A DNA stretch of 64,000 nt from Chloroflexota bacterium (GTDB lineage Bacteria; Chloroflexota; Dehalococcoidia; FW602-bin16): the NCBI GenBank assembly GCA_004297765.1, contig SCTZ01000222.1, forward strand, positions 1 through 64,000, in the 5' to 3' direction. The notes beneath the pieces are model-generated. The model was not told the DNA's origin and did no database searches. It saw nothing but the letters and a program-made list of their open reading frames with translations. Made by a program: the position numbers and the translations under genes. Below, piece after piece: positions 42,434-49,866 of the stretch. The first letter of the stretch is position 1. Each line of letters opens with the position of its first letter.

Positions 42434-43180
42434 GTGAACGACAGCACCGAACGTAAGCTACCCACAGTGCCCTGGACCATCGGCGATATAATTCGGGCCG
42501 TCATCCTGCTGGCCTTCGGGATCATCGTCCTGAATGTGTCGCTGCTGGCCGTCGTGGCTGTTCAATCCTGGCTGGGAAACGCAGCCATGTTTTCCGAGCT
42601 ACAGCGGTCCCCCCTGGTGATCGGCCCGACGCTGATCGGCGGAGAGGCGCTGTTCTTTCTGGCGGCATGGCTGTTCAGCGTCCGTAAGTACGGCGGGGAC
42701 TGGAAGTTGCTGGGCTATCGCGTCTTCCCGTCGAGCCGGGGTCTCTCCCTGGCGATCGTGGTCGTCGTTTTCTGCCTGGCTGTGAACGTCGTCTACGGAC
42801 TGATTCTCAACGCGCTGGGGCGCCAGGACTTGATCCCACGCCAGCCCGTGCTGGACCAACTGGGACGCGGACCGCTAGGGGTAGCCATCCTGTTCCTGGC
42901 CGCTTCCGTCGCGGCACCGCTGGCAGAGGAGACGTTCTTTCGTGGATTCCTCTTTCCAGGTCTGGCCCGCCGTCTTGGGACTATCCTGGCGGCCGTCATT
43001 TGCGCCGCGGCCTTTGCCGCCGCCCATTTCGAGATAGGCGCCCTGGCGCCCATCTTCGTCCTGGGACTGGCCCTGACCTGGCTCTACTACGAGACGCGCT
43101 CTCTGTGGCCGTCCATCCTCGTCCACGCAAGCTACAATACGCTGGCGGTCCTCGCGACGCTGCTCGTCCAGCAGGGATAA
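42434..43180 (+). CDS. CPBP family intramembrane metalloprotease
   Basis: A 248-aa membrane protein of the CPBP (CAAX protease/bacteriocin-processing, ABI) family with about 7-8 hydrophobic segments. Motifs EETFFRGFLFPGLAR (EExxxR, motif 1), AAAFAAAHFEIGALAPIFVLGLALTWLYYET (FxxxH motif 2) and SILVHASYNTLAVL (HxxxN-type motif 3) are intact, so it may be an active glutamyl-type intramembrane protease. Start is GTG. It lies between trpB and trpA on the same strand with 200-bp and 55-bp gaps, so it is probably carried by the trp transcript although a role in tryptophan synthesis is not expected. Substrate unknown. Confidence 0.88.
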   Translation: MNDSTERKLPTVPWTIGDIIRAVILLAFGIIVLNVSLLAVVAVQSWLGNAAMFSELQRSPLVIGPTLIGGEALFFLAAWLFSVRKYGGDWKLLGYRVFPSSRGLSLAIVVVVFCLAVNVVYGLILNALGRQDLIPRQPVLDQLGRGPLGVAILFLAASVAAPLAEETFFRGFLFPGLARRLGTILAAVICAAAFAAAHFEIGALAPIFVLGLALTWLYYETRSLWPSILVHASYNTLAVLATLLVQQG

Positions 43181-43235
43181 CGGGGGGACGGAGGGGCGGG
43201 GACGAAAAGGGGAAGAGGGGAAAAGGCAAAAGGGA

Positions 43236-44030
43236 ATGAAAACAATGAGCAGAATCGAAGCGAAATTCGCCGCGCTACGCGGCAAGAAGAGACTGGGTCT
43301 GATCGCCTACCTGACGGTGGGGTATCCCGACGTCGAGACGACGCTGGCCATGGTGCCGGCCCTGGCGGAGGCCGGCGTGGACGTGTTCGAGCTGGGCGTG
43401 CCATTCAGCGATCCTCTGGCTGATGGCGCCACCATCCAGCACGCCAGCCACGTCGCCCTGGAGCGCGGGGTCACACCGGGAACCTGCCTGGAAGTAGCCG
43501 GCGAGCTGCGGAGGCACGGCCTACAGCAGCCGCTCATACTCATGGGCTACTACAATCCGATCCTGCGCTACGGTGTGGAGCGTTTCTGCGATGCGTCGCG
43601 GCGCGCGGGGGTGGACGGCTTCATCGTGCCGGACCTTCCGCCCGAGGAAGCCACCGACCTGCACGTGGCGTGCAAGCCACGCGGGCTGGCCCTGGTTCCA
43701 CTGCTGGCCCCGACGGCCTCTGAGGAGCGCATCCAGACCGTCGTAGGAACCGCCAGCGGCTTTGTCTACTGCGTTAGCCTCACCGGGGTGACCGGAGCAC
43801 GGCGCGACCTGTCGCCTGAGCTCTTCAGTTTCCTAGACCGCGTTCGGACCCAGACCACGCTACCTCTGGCCGTGGGATTCGGCATCTCCACGCGGGAGCA
43901 CCTCGACGCCCTGACCGGTCGAGCGGACGCAGCGATCATCGGCAGCGCCCTGATTGACCTTGTGGGCAAGCTTCCTGACGGCGAGCGCATCGCCGGCTTG
44001 CAGAAATACGTGGCGAGCCTGCGCGATTAG
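43236..44030 (+). CDS. trpA: Tryptophan synthase alpha subunit, TrpA
   Basis: A 264-aa TIM-barrel lyase releasing indole from indole-3-glycerol phosphate. Seen: IAYLTVGYPDVETTLAMVPALAEAGVDVFELGVPFSDPLADGATIQHASHVAL with catalytic Glu and Asp, LILMGYYNPILRYG, VDGFIVPDLPPEEA, LVPLLAPTASEERI, VYCVSLTGVTGARRDL, PLAVGFGISTREH and AIIGSALIDLV. Length typical. ATG at 43236 (KTMSRIEAKF) or the internal ATG at 43245. Last gene of the trp operon; no terminator recognised after it. Confidence 0.96.
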   Translation: MKTMSRIEAKFAALRGKKRLGLIAYLTVGYPDVETTLAMVPALAEAGVDVFELGVPFSDPLADGATIQHASHVALERGVTPGTCLEVAGELRRHGLQQPLILMGYYNPILRYGVERFCDASRRAGVDGFIVPDLPPEEATDLHVACKPRGLALVPLLAPTASEERIQTVVGTASGFVYCVSLTGVTGARRDLSPELFSFLDRVRTQTTLPLAVGFGISTREHLDALTGRADAAIIGSALIDLVGKLPDGERIAGLQKYVASLRD

Positions 44031-44084
44031 GGCGCCAGGCTCGCCATATGCTCGTCGCCGTATGGCCCGTGCCGGAACGGCGAG

Positions 44085-44360
44085 TTAGCGATGAGTCTCG
44101 CTGGGAACCAGCAGCCTGTAGAACAGGCCGGCCGTCAAGAGGGTCGGAGCCCAAAGGCCCACGAAAATGCTCTCCCACTTGCGACCTGAGAAGAACAGGG
44201 CCGCCGACACGGCGATACTGCCCCCGACGATCATCGGGATCGTCCACGGTGTCATGCGCCCGGTCATCTCCAGGGTCCTTTGAACCGGCTCGGATTCAAC
44301 TGTGCTTCGCGCCATGCGTCGCACGTTCTCCATGCTCGGGCTCTCCATAACGTTCAACAC
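44085..44360 (-). CDS. Small two-helix membrane protein of unknown function
   Basis: A 91-aa protein. After a polar N-terminus (MESPSMENVRRMARSTVES) there are two hydrophobic segments, about residues 38-58 (TPWTIPMIVGGSIAVSAALFF) and 65-82 (ESIFVGLWAPTLLTAGLFY), separated by SGRKW, followed by a short polar tail. The hairpin topology suggests an integral membrane protein with both ends in the cytoplasm. I do not recognise a family. It is convergent with trpA and divergent from apgM, so it is a single-gene unit. Confidence 0.6.
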   Translation of the reverse strand: MLNVMESPSMENVRRMARSTVESEPVQRTLEMTGRMTPWTIPMIVGGSIAVSAALFFSGRKWESIFVGLWAPTLLTAGLFYRLLVPSETHR

Positions 44361-44548
44361 TCCTTCACACTCGGTTATCCCACGATCCCGCCGGACCTGT
44401 GATCCGTCGGAATCGTACCAGCTACCTATCCCAGCACAGAGCGTGCCTATGATGCCAGAAGAGAACGATCATCCTACAACTAGGATGAAAGCCATGTTTT
44501 GCTGTAATATGGTCTTGACACGCCTCGATCATCAAAAAGGAGCGCTCC

Positions 44549-45760
44549 ATGATCAGTCAGGAGATCATCCGCGAACTTGCTGTCGAAGCTTCCACCAAGA
44601 TCGTCATGCTGGTGATGGACGGTCTGGGCGGCCTGCCCAAACCGGACACCGGGCTGACGGAGCTGGAGACGGCCCGCACGCCCAACCTGGACCGTCTGGC
44701 CTACGAAGGCAGCGTCGGATTCCATACACCCGTGGGACGCGGCATCACGCCCGGCAGCGGGCCGGGGCATCTCAGCCTCTTCGGCTACGATCCCGTGCGC
44801 TGGCAGATCGGCCGCGGTGTGCTGGAGGCCCTGGGCATCGACTTCGACCTCCAGCCCGCCGACGTGGCCGCACGGGGTAATTTCTGTACTGTGGACGCAA
44901 ATGGCGTCATCACCGATCGGCGGGCCGGGCGCATCGCCACCGACAAGATGGAGAAGATCGTCCAGCGGCTGCAAGAAAACATCCCGGAGATCGATGGGGT
45001 CCAGATCTTCGTCCGCCCGGTGCGGGAGCATCGTTTCGTGCTGGTGCTGCGCGGCAGCGGGCTATCGCCCGAGCTGACGGATACCGATCCACAGCGCGAA
45101 GGCGTCCAGGTCCCCCCGGTCGAGCCGCAAAGCCCGGCTGCGCACCAGGCGGCCCGGGTGGCCAACGAGTTCGTCGCCCGCGCGCGCGCTCTGATGAAGG
45201 ATCAGCCCCAGGCCAACATGCTCATGCTGCGGGGCTTCGCCTCGCATCCGCATCCGCCCAGCGTCACGGAGGTCTACAAGCTGAAGGCGGCCGCTATCGC
45301 CGTCTACCCCATGTACCGCGGACTAGCCCGGCTGGTCGGCATGGACGTGGTGCCCACGGGCAGCACCATCGTGGACGAGTTCAGCACCCTGGCCCAGCTT
45401 TACCACCAGTACGACTTCTTCTTCATCCACTACAAGCGCACCGACAGCACCGGCGAGGATGGGAACTTTGACGCAAAGGTGGCCGCCATCGAGGAGCTCG
45501 ATCGGGCCTTGCCTGACCTCACAGCCCTCAAGCCCGACGTCCTGGTAGTGACCGGGGATCACTCCACGCCAGCCATGCTCAAGGCCCACAGTTGGCATCC
45601 GGTGCCCGCGCTGATCCATTCCCGCTGGTGCCGCGCCGATCGCGTCCAGAAGTTCGGGGAGTCCTCCTGCCGTGCCGGCAGTCTGGGCATCCTGGGTCCC
45701 ACCGAGCTGATGACCCTCGCCCTGGCCAACGCGGAGCGGTTGACCAAGTTCGGAGCATGA
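44549..45760 (+). CDS. apgM: Archaeal-type cofactor-independent phosphoglycerate mutase, ApgM
   Basis: A 403-aa 2,3-bisphosphoglycerate-independent phosphoglycerate mutase of the archaeal/aPGAM alkaline-phosphatase superfamily. Seen: KIVMLVMDGLGGLPKPDTGLTELETARTPNLDRLA, the nucleophile Ser in GRGITPGSGPGHLSLFGYDP, RGNFCTVD, IFVRPVREHRFVLVLRG, FFFIHYKRTDSTGEDGNFDAKVAAIEELD and DVLVVTGDHSTP. It interconverts 3- and 2-phosphoglycerate in glycolysis and gluconeogenesis, using Mn or Co. Length typical (~400). ATG 44549 has AAAGGAGC upstream. Single-gene unit. The archaeal form is found in several bacterial phyla including Chloroflexota. Confidence 0.94.
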   Translation: MISQEIIRELAVEASTKIVMLVMDGLGGLPKPDTGLTELETARTPNLDRLAYEGSVGFHTPVGRGITPGSGPGHLSLFGYDPVRWQIGRGVLEALGIDFDLQPADVAARGNFCTVDANGVITDRRAGRIATDKMEKIVQRLQENIPEIDGVQIFVRPVREHRFVLVLRGSGLSPELTDTDPQREGVQVPPVEPQSPAAHQAARVANEFVARARALMKDQPQANMLMLRGFASHPHPPSVTEVYKLKAAAIAVYPMYRGLARLVGMDVVPTGSTIVDEFSTLAQLYHQYDFFFIHYKRTDSTGEDGNFDAKVAAIEELDRALPDLTALKPDVLVVTGDHSTPAMLKAHSWHPVPALIHSRWCRADRVQKFGESSCRAGSLGILGPTELMTLALANAERLTKFGA

Positions 45761-46082
45761 GACGCGGTCGACTGTGATCAAAGTCGCATTCCATGAGGCG
45801 GCGATCTGGTAAGGTTCGTGAAAGCGCGATAGCCCCTGCCTAGGAGCGCGGGCGTCCCGCCCAATACGACATAGATAGGCCAAGAGCAGCATGGAGCCCC
45901 CCGGAGGTGGCGATGGGTCAATCCCCTCTCCCTTTGCGAAGGGAGAGGGGATGGTGTGCCGGCTACCCTTCGGTCAGTTGGTACGCGTACCGGTCAGCCC
46001 ATCGGCCCTGGACCGTCGGTCATCAAAGTCCGGTAGCCGCGCTAACCGCCCCCAGAAACAGCACGTGCAAGGAGAACTGCCC
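45761..46082. other. Intergenic region with two repeat remnants
   Basis: It holds a degenerate GGAGCGCGGGCGTCCCGCCC copy at about 45843-45862 and a perfect hairpin CCCCTCTCCCTT-TGCG-AAGGGAGAGGGG at 45923-45950. No gene supported; the frame extending upstream of the TrmO-FmdE gene runs through this repeat and is not used. Confidence 0.5.
45923..45950. repeat. CCCTCTCCCTT hairpin repeat
   Basis: Perfect 12-bp stem CCCCTCTCCCTT/AAGGGAGAGGGG with loop TGCG. Near-identical copy at 56870-56895 and a variant at 53256-53277. Confidence 0.75.
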
Positions 46083-47141
46083 ATGGACGCAGGTCAATCC
46101 ACTATCACCCTTCAACCGATCGGCGTCGTTCACTCATCGATCAAGGACACGGAAAGCATGCCACTGGAGGGTGCTCCTGCCGTTTTGGAGATCCGCCCGG
46201 AGTACGCCGCGGGGCTGGCCGAGATCGCATCGAACTCGCACCTAGTCGTCCTGGGCTGGTTTCACCTTGCTGAGCGCGACACGCTGACGGCGACGGGGCC
46301 GCTCTCCGAGGCACAGAGACATCCCGAGCGCGGCGTCTTCGGGCTGCGCTCGGGAGCCCGGCCTAACCCGATCGCCATGAAGGTGGTGCGTCTTCAGGGG
46401 GTGGATGGGACCTCGCTGCATGTGGAGGGGCTGGACTTCGTAGACGGGACAGCGCTCCTGGACGTCAAGCGCTACTCGCCTACCTGGGATTCCGTCTTCT
46501 CCGCACGCACCAGCCGAGAGACGCGCTACCGCGAGGGGCGAGCCCCGCTGGAGCAACTGCAGGAGTTGGCCGCGGAGGCGGCCAACTTCCACGGCGAGCA
46601 CTGTCAGGGCGTAGCGCTGGCCGCGCGGATCGTACAGCACGCCATGCGCACCTGGCAAATGCCGCAGAAATCGCCGGACCTGCGCGTATGGATCGGCGAA
46701 GACCCCTGTGTCTTCGACGCTCTGCAGGCGCTGCTCGGCCTGACCGTGGGCAGTAAGCGTCTGAAGATCCCCGGCGGTCGTACATACCGCCTGGTCTACC
46801 AAGACGAGGCGCTGATCTACTATCCCCGCGAGATCGGGGACCGCTCACCCGCCGAAATCCTGGAGGCGCCCCTCGATCAGCTCTTCTCGGTGCGACACGA
46901 GACGGATTACACCCCCTTCGAGAAGACGGCCGAGGAGCGGCAGCGCGGAACGACTCTGCCGCGAGAGCAGGAGGAGACACTGGTGGCGCGCGTCCAGGAC
47001 TCACTGGTGAACGGCAAGCTGCCCTGCCCGGTCGCCTTCAAGCTCGCCGCCGAGCTGGGTATCCACGTCAGCCAGGTGGGTCGCGCGGCGGATCTGATCA
47101 AGGCCAAGATCTCGCACTGCCAGTTGGGTTGTTTCAAGTAG
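46083..47141 (+). CDS. TrmO-like (YaeB) domain fused to an FmdE-like domain
   Basis: A 352-aa two-domain protein. Residues ~10-140 match TrmO/YaeB, the SAM-dependent N6-methyltransferase of t6A37 in tRNA: ITLQPIGVVHSSIKD, LVVLGWFHLAERDTL, RGVFGLRSGARPNPIAMKVVRL and LDVKRYSPTWDSV. Residues ~155-260 match the FmdE family (NFHGEHCQGVALAARIVQHAM, WIGEDPCVFDALQALLGLTVGSKRLKI), with Cys and His in the spots used for metal binding. A C-terminal helical segment ends in HVSQVGRAADLIKAKISHCQLGCFK. The combination suggests either a two-function enzyme or a TrmO-like domain recruited to metal or molybdenum enzyme chemistry. ATG 46083 is preferred (AAGGAGAA upstream). Alone in its unit. The domain calls are fairly secure; the joint function is not. 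Confidence 0.75.
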   Translation: MDAGQSTITLQPIGVVHSSIKDTESMPLEGAPAVLEIRPEYAAGLAEIASNSHLVVLGWFHLAERDTLTATGPLSEAQRHPERGVFGLRSGARPNPIAMKVVRLQGVDGTSLHVEGLDFVDGTALLDVKRYSPTWDSVFSARTSRETRYREGRAPLEQLQELAAEAANFHGEHCQGVALAARIVQHAMRTWQMPQKSPDLRVWIGEDPCVFDALQALLGLTVGSKRLKIPGGRTYRLVYQDEALIYYPREIGDRSPAEILEAPLDQLFSVRHETDYTPFEKTAEERQRGTTLPREQEETLVARVQDSLVNGKLPCPVAFKLAAELGIHVSQVGRAADLIKAKISHCQLGCFK

Positions 47142-47235
47142 AAGTCGTATCAGATCCTGGTGATCCCCATGCCAGGGAGGCAGGGCACACGAACTTCGCC
47201 CTCGCGGCGCCCCAAGGGGCGCCATTAGGATCGAG

Positions 47236-47288
47236 GTTGTCCTGTGGGATTCTGGTCGCCTCTGGCGACCAGAATCCCACAGGACAAC
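47236..47288. repeat. Perfect 25-bp inverted repeat with 3-nt loop
   Basis: GTTGTCCTGTGGGATTCTGG followed by TCGCC (47236-47260) is matched exactly by the inverse at 47264-47288, with loop TCT. A smaller palindrome GGCGCCCCAAGGGGCGCC lies just upstream at 47207-47224. No poly-T follows. It lies between the convergent TrmO-FmdE and hsp20 genes, where it may act in RNA stability or be a repeat remnant. Confidence 0.8.
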
Positions 47289-47427
47289 TCTCCTCCCTTG
47301 GGGTGGGGCAGCCCTCAAAGGATGCCGCGATTGAGGAACGACGCACTAACGAGTAACAGCGGGGACCGCCCTCTTGCAGGGCGGCCCCCGTACACGCCGA
47401 ATGGCGGTCTCTTTCTCGTGCGGACGA

Positions 47428-47889
47428 TTAGTGGGTCGGCTCGCCGGCCTTGACTTTGATCGTCCTAGCCTTGGCGTGCTCCGCCTTGGGCAAAGTCAGG
47501 ACCAGGACGCCGTTCTGATAGACGGCCTCGGTCCTGTCGAAGGCCACGTCTGTCGGGAACGCGATCTCGCGTTTGTAGGATCCCACCGGCCGTTCCCGTA
47601 CCAGCGCTGTCGCTCCCTCACGCTGCTCGGCTTTGAACTCGGCGCTGATAGTCAGCTCGTTGTTCTGTCCGGTGATCTGCACGTCGTCCGGGTTCACCCC
47701 CGGCAGTGACGCGGACAGATAGTAGTTGTCCTGGTCGGACCAGATGTCCATCGGGAACTTCAACGCGCCGCCACTGCTGTTCGCGTGCGATATCCACCAG
47801 GGAGACGTAAAGCTATCATCGAACAGTCGATCCATCGCGTTCCGAAGAGAAACAAACGGAGCATCCTCTCGTCGTACGATCGCCACCAT
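47428..47889 (-). CDS. Small heat-shock protein Hsp20 (alpha-crystallin)
   Basis: A 153-aa small heat-shock chaperone that binds unfolding proteins without ATP. N-terminal VRREDAPFVSLRNAMDRLFDDSF, then the alpha-crystallin domain (about 45-140): FPMDIWSDQDNYYLSASLPGVNPDDVQITGQNNELTISAE, GSYKREIAFPTDVAFDRTEAVYQNGVLVLTLPKAE, and the C-terminal TIKVKAG in place of the usual IxI motif. ATG 47889 has AGGAGGT upstream. I looked for CIRCE and HAIR operators upstream and found none. Single gene. Confidence 0.92.
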   Translation of the reverse strand: MVAIVRREDAPFVSLRNAMDRLFDDSFTSPWWISHANSSGGALKFPMDIWSDQDNYYLSASLPGVNPDDVQITGQNNELTISAEFKAEQREGATALVRERPVGSYKREIAFPTDVAFDRTEAVYQNGVLVLTLPKAEHAKARTIKVKAGEPTH

Positions 47890-48042
47890 TGCTGCATACC
47901 TCCTGCTGTTCTGTATCTATCGGGCTACCTCTTAGCCTCACCTATCTGATATTGTTATACTCCGGCGAGCATTAGAACGCTGCTAGAATCGAGTTAGCGC
48001 TGTGTATGAGTGAAGGGGTCCGTTCTAAGACTGCTCTAACAA

Positions 48043-48069
48043 TGGGGGTTAGGGGGTTGGGGGGTTGGT
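48043..48069 (+). repeat. G-rich repeat, third copy
   Basis: GGGGGTTAGGGGGTTGGGGG followed by GTTGG, matching the G-rich arm of the elements at 31124 and 37995 but without the complementary C-rich arm. G-quadruplex pattern. Confidence 0.6.
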
Positions 48070-48117
48070 GCGGCAGGGTCTTGTGAGCATGATGAGCATC
48101 ACGCATTACACGGACCG

Positions 48118-48150
48118 CCTGGGAGCGCGGGCATCCTGCCCGCACGAGCC
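48118..48150. repeat. CCTGGGAGCGCGGGC repeat copy
   Basis: CCTGGGAGCGCGGGCATCCT followed by GCCCGCACGAGCC; a partial copy of the palindrome at 2949-2983 and 42281-42343. Confidence 0.65.
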
Positions 48151-48219
48151 TTGATTGACCTGGGGCCATCCAACGCGTAATGCAGATTATCCAGCGGTTA
48201 TCAGCCACTCATGCTATCC

Positions 48220-48411
48220 CCCGTAGTGGCGGACGGCTCTGTCCGCCTGGGGTGGGGTAGGGTGGGCGGTAGGGCCGTGGGTGCCATCGTTCGTCCACAG
48301 AGACATCTGCTCGCCTCCACAATCTGCCGTTCGGCGATCCAAAGTGCAAGCGTTAACGTTGAAACTACGGTTGGCCCCGCCCCCAGGCGGACAGAGCCGT
48401 CCGCCACTACG
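48220..48411. repeat. Inverted pair of CCGTAGTGGCGGACGG elements
   Basis: CCGTAGTGGCGGACGGCTCT at 48221 and its inverse AGAGCCGTCCGCCACTACGG at 48392-48411 enclose about 190 bp. Each half is itself palindromic (GGCGGACGGCTCTGTCCGCC). The arrangement resembles a small non-autonomous element; no transposase is present. Confidence 0.65.
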
Positions 48412-48494
48412 GGAGCTAAATAGATAGCTCGATTCCTAGGACTCTCGCTCTCTTTGCGAACCGCCGTGATCTGCGAAATCCCCTAATCCGCGGT

Positions 48495-49652
48495 TCAGGC
48501 TCCGGGCGTGGGGATCGGGGCCGCCACGGTGGGCGTCCGGCCAGGCGTCGCGGTTGGAAGCGGCGTTGTGGTCGGCAGCGGGGTTGTTGTCGGAGATGGT
48601 GTGGCGGTGGCCGTGTTCTCCGAGGGCACCTGGATTGTCTCCACCGGCGTCGAAGGAGCGGGAGCAAGGCTGGGGCGCACTTCCCACACCAGCCCCACCA
48701 GCAGCCCGAATAGAACAAGTCCCATGGCGGCGATGGGAACCACGGAGAGATGGCCGCGCCGCCGATTGGCTGGATCGACGCCGCGGTCTCCCGACTGTAG
48801 ATCGCCCTCGGATGGGGCAGAGGACGCACGCATGCTGATCACCAGGGTGGTGATGTTGTCCCGACCTCCAGCCTCGTTGGCCTGCTGCACGAGCTCAGCG
48901 CAAGTCCCCTGAGGCTCCCGCTGCCCCGTCAGGATTTCCCCGATACGAGCATCGTCCAGCGCGTCGGTGAGACCGTCGGTACAGAGAAGAAGAAGATCAT
49001 CGGGCTGAAGCTCGTGGCGCGTCAACTCGACCTCGACGCTCGGTCCGCCCAGGGCCTGCGTGAGCACGTTGCGCATGGGATGGCGAGCGGCCGCCTCGTC
49101 GTCAAGAAGCTGCTGGGCGACCTGTTCCTGAACCCAGGTGTGATCCCGCGTCAGACGCCGGAGCTGACCGTCGCGCAGCAGATAGGCCCGGCTGTCGCCC
49201 ACGTGCGCGAGATACAGCTCGTTCCCACGCACCACGGCACACACGCAGGTCGTGCCCATGCCCACCTGCTCTGGGGTGGCTTCGGCCTGGAGACGAATCC
49301 GGAGGCTTGCCGCTTCGATCGCCGCCCGCAGCGCCTGCTCCAGGGATGAGTCGTCACGCCTGTAAGCGCCCAGGATCGTCTCGACCGCCAGACGCGACGC
49401 GACTTCGCCAGCCACGTGGCCGCCCATTCCATCGGCAACGATATACAGGGAGCCTCTGGCATCCGCTTCCGCGGCGTCCGTGGGCTCGCGAAAGCCAAAC
49501 GCGTCTTCGTTGTGTCGGCGCACACGTCCAGCATCCGTCTGCGCGCCAACTCTGGTCTGAAGGGTCTGCAAGGTCGCGAATCCTCTATCGCCGGCGACAC
49601 TGTGATCGGCTGGCATGCTGACCCGGCTCGCTGTCGTTCGGCAAACGGACAC
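48495..49652 (-). CDS. PP2C-family protein serine/threonine phosphatase with C-terminal membrane anchor
   Basis: A 385-aa membrane-anchored PP2C (PrpC/Stp-like). Residues ~28-260 are the phosphatase domain: VGAQTDAGRVRRHNEDAFGF, LYIVADGMGGHVAGEVAS (metal-binding DGMGG), YLAHVGDSRAYLLRDGQLRRLTRDH, LLLCTDGLTDAL and GGRDNITTLVI. A transmembrane helix (about 302-324, VVPIAAMGLVLFGLLVGLVWEV) is followed by an extracellular Pro/Thr-rich tail of ~60 residues. All metal-binding Asp motifs are intact. It presumably reverses Ser/Thr-kinase signalling, but no Hanks-type kinase is in the window. The start is GTG 49652 or ATG 49616; neither has a strong ribosome site. Confidence 0.9.
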   Translation of the reverse strand: MSVCRTTASRVSMPADHSVAGDRGFATLQTLQTRVGAQTDAGRVRRHNEDAFGFREPTDAAEADARGSLYIVADGMGGHVAGEVASRLAVETILGAYRRDDSSLEQALRAAIEAASLRIRLQAEATPEQVGMGTTCVCAVVRGNELYLAHVGDSRAYLLRDGQLRRLTRDHTWVQEQVAQQLLDDEAAARHPMRNVLTQALGGPSVEVELTRHELQPDDLLLLCTDGLTDALDDARIGEILTGQREPQGTCAELVQQANEAGGRDNITTLVISMRASSAPSEGDLQSGDRGVDPANRRRGHLSVVPIAAMGLVLFGLLVGLVWEVRPSLAPAPSTPVETIQVPSENTATATPSPTTTPLPTTTPLPTATPGRTPTVAAPIPTPGA

Positions 49653-49746
49653 TCTCTATGTCCGCGGCACATCGGGCCAGACCAATTGTAACAGTTCAGC
49701 GCTGGGAAACAAAGGTCAGCGCCCGGTGCCCAGCGCTCATCCTTCC

Positions 49747-49846
49747 CGTAGGGGCGGCATTTATGACGCCCAACCAGGGCGCGATTATGAAAGTCACGTC
49801 GTCGAAAAGCGATAGGCCGCTGGGCGCAATCAATTGCGCCCCTACG
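49747..49846. repeat. About 100-bp element with CGTAGGGGCG/CGCCCCTACG ends
   Basis: Ten-bp terminal inverted repeats CGTAGGGGCG (49748) and CGCCCCTACG, with an inner palindrome GGGCGCAATCAATTGCGCCC at the right end. It lies between the PP2C and sigma-factor genes. A MITE-like or REP-like remnant; no flanking target duplication was identified. Confidence 0.55.
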
Positions 49847-49866
49847 AGGTAGACGATGAACCGGCA

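Larger units (their letters stand above)
47890..48494. other. Repeat-rich intergenic region
   Basis: No gene supported over about 600 bp. It holds a G-rich run (48043-48069), a CCTGGGAGCGCGGGCATCCT copy (48118-48150) and an inverted pair of GTGGCGGACGG elements (48220-48262 and 48381-48411). This is the densest repeat cluster of the window. Confidence 0.55.

Noticed and set aside
47890-48000. CIRCE or HspR operator upstream of hsp20
   Set aside because: Short inverted segments are present, but none matches TTAGCACTC-N9-GAGTGCTAA or CTTGAGT-N7-ACTCAAG.
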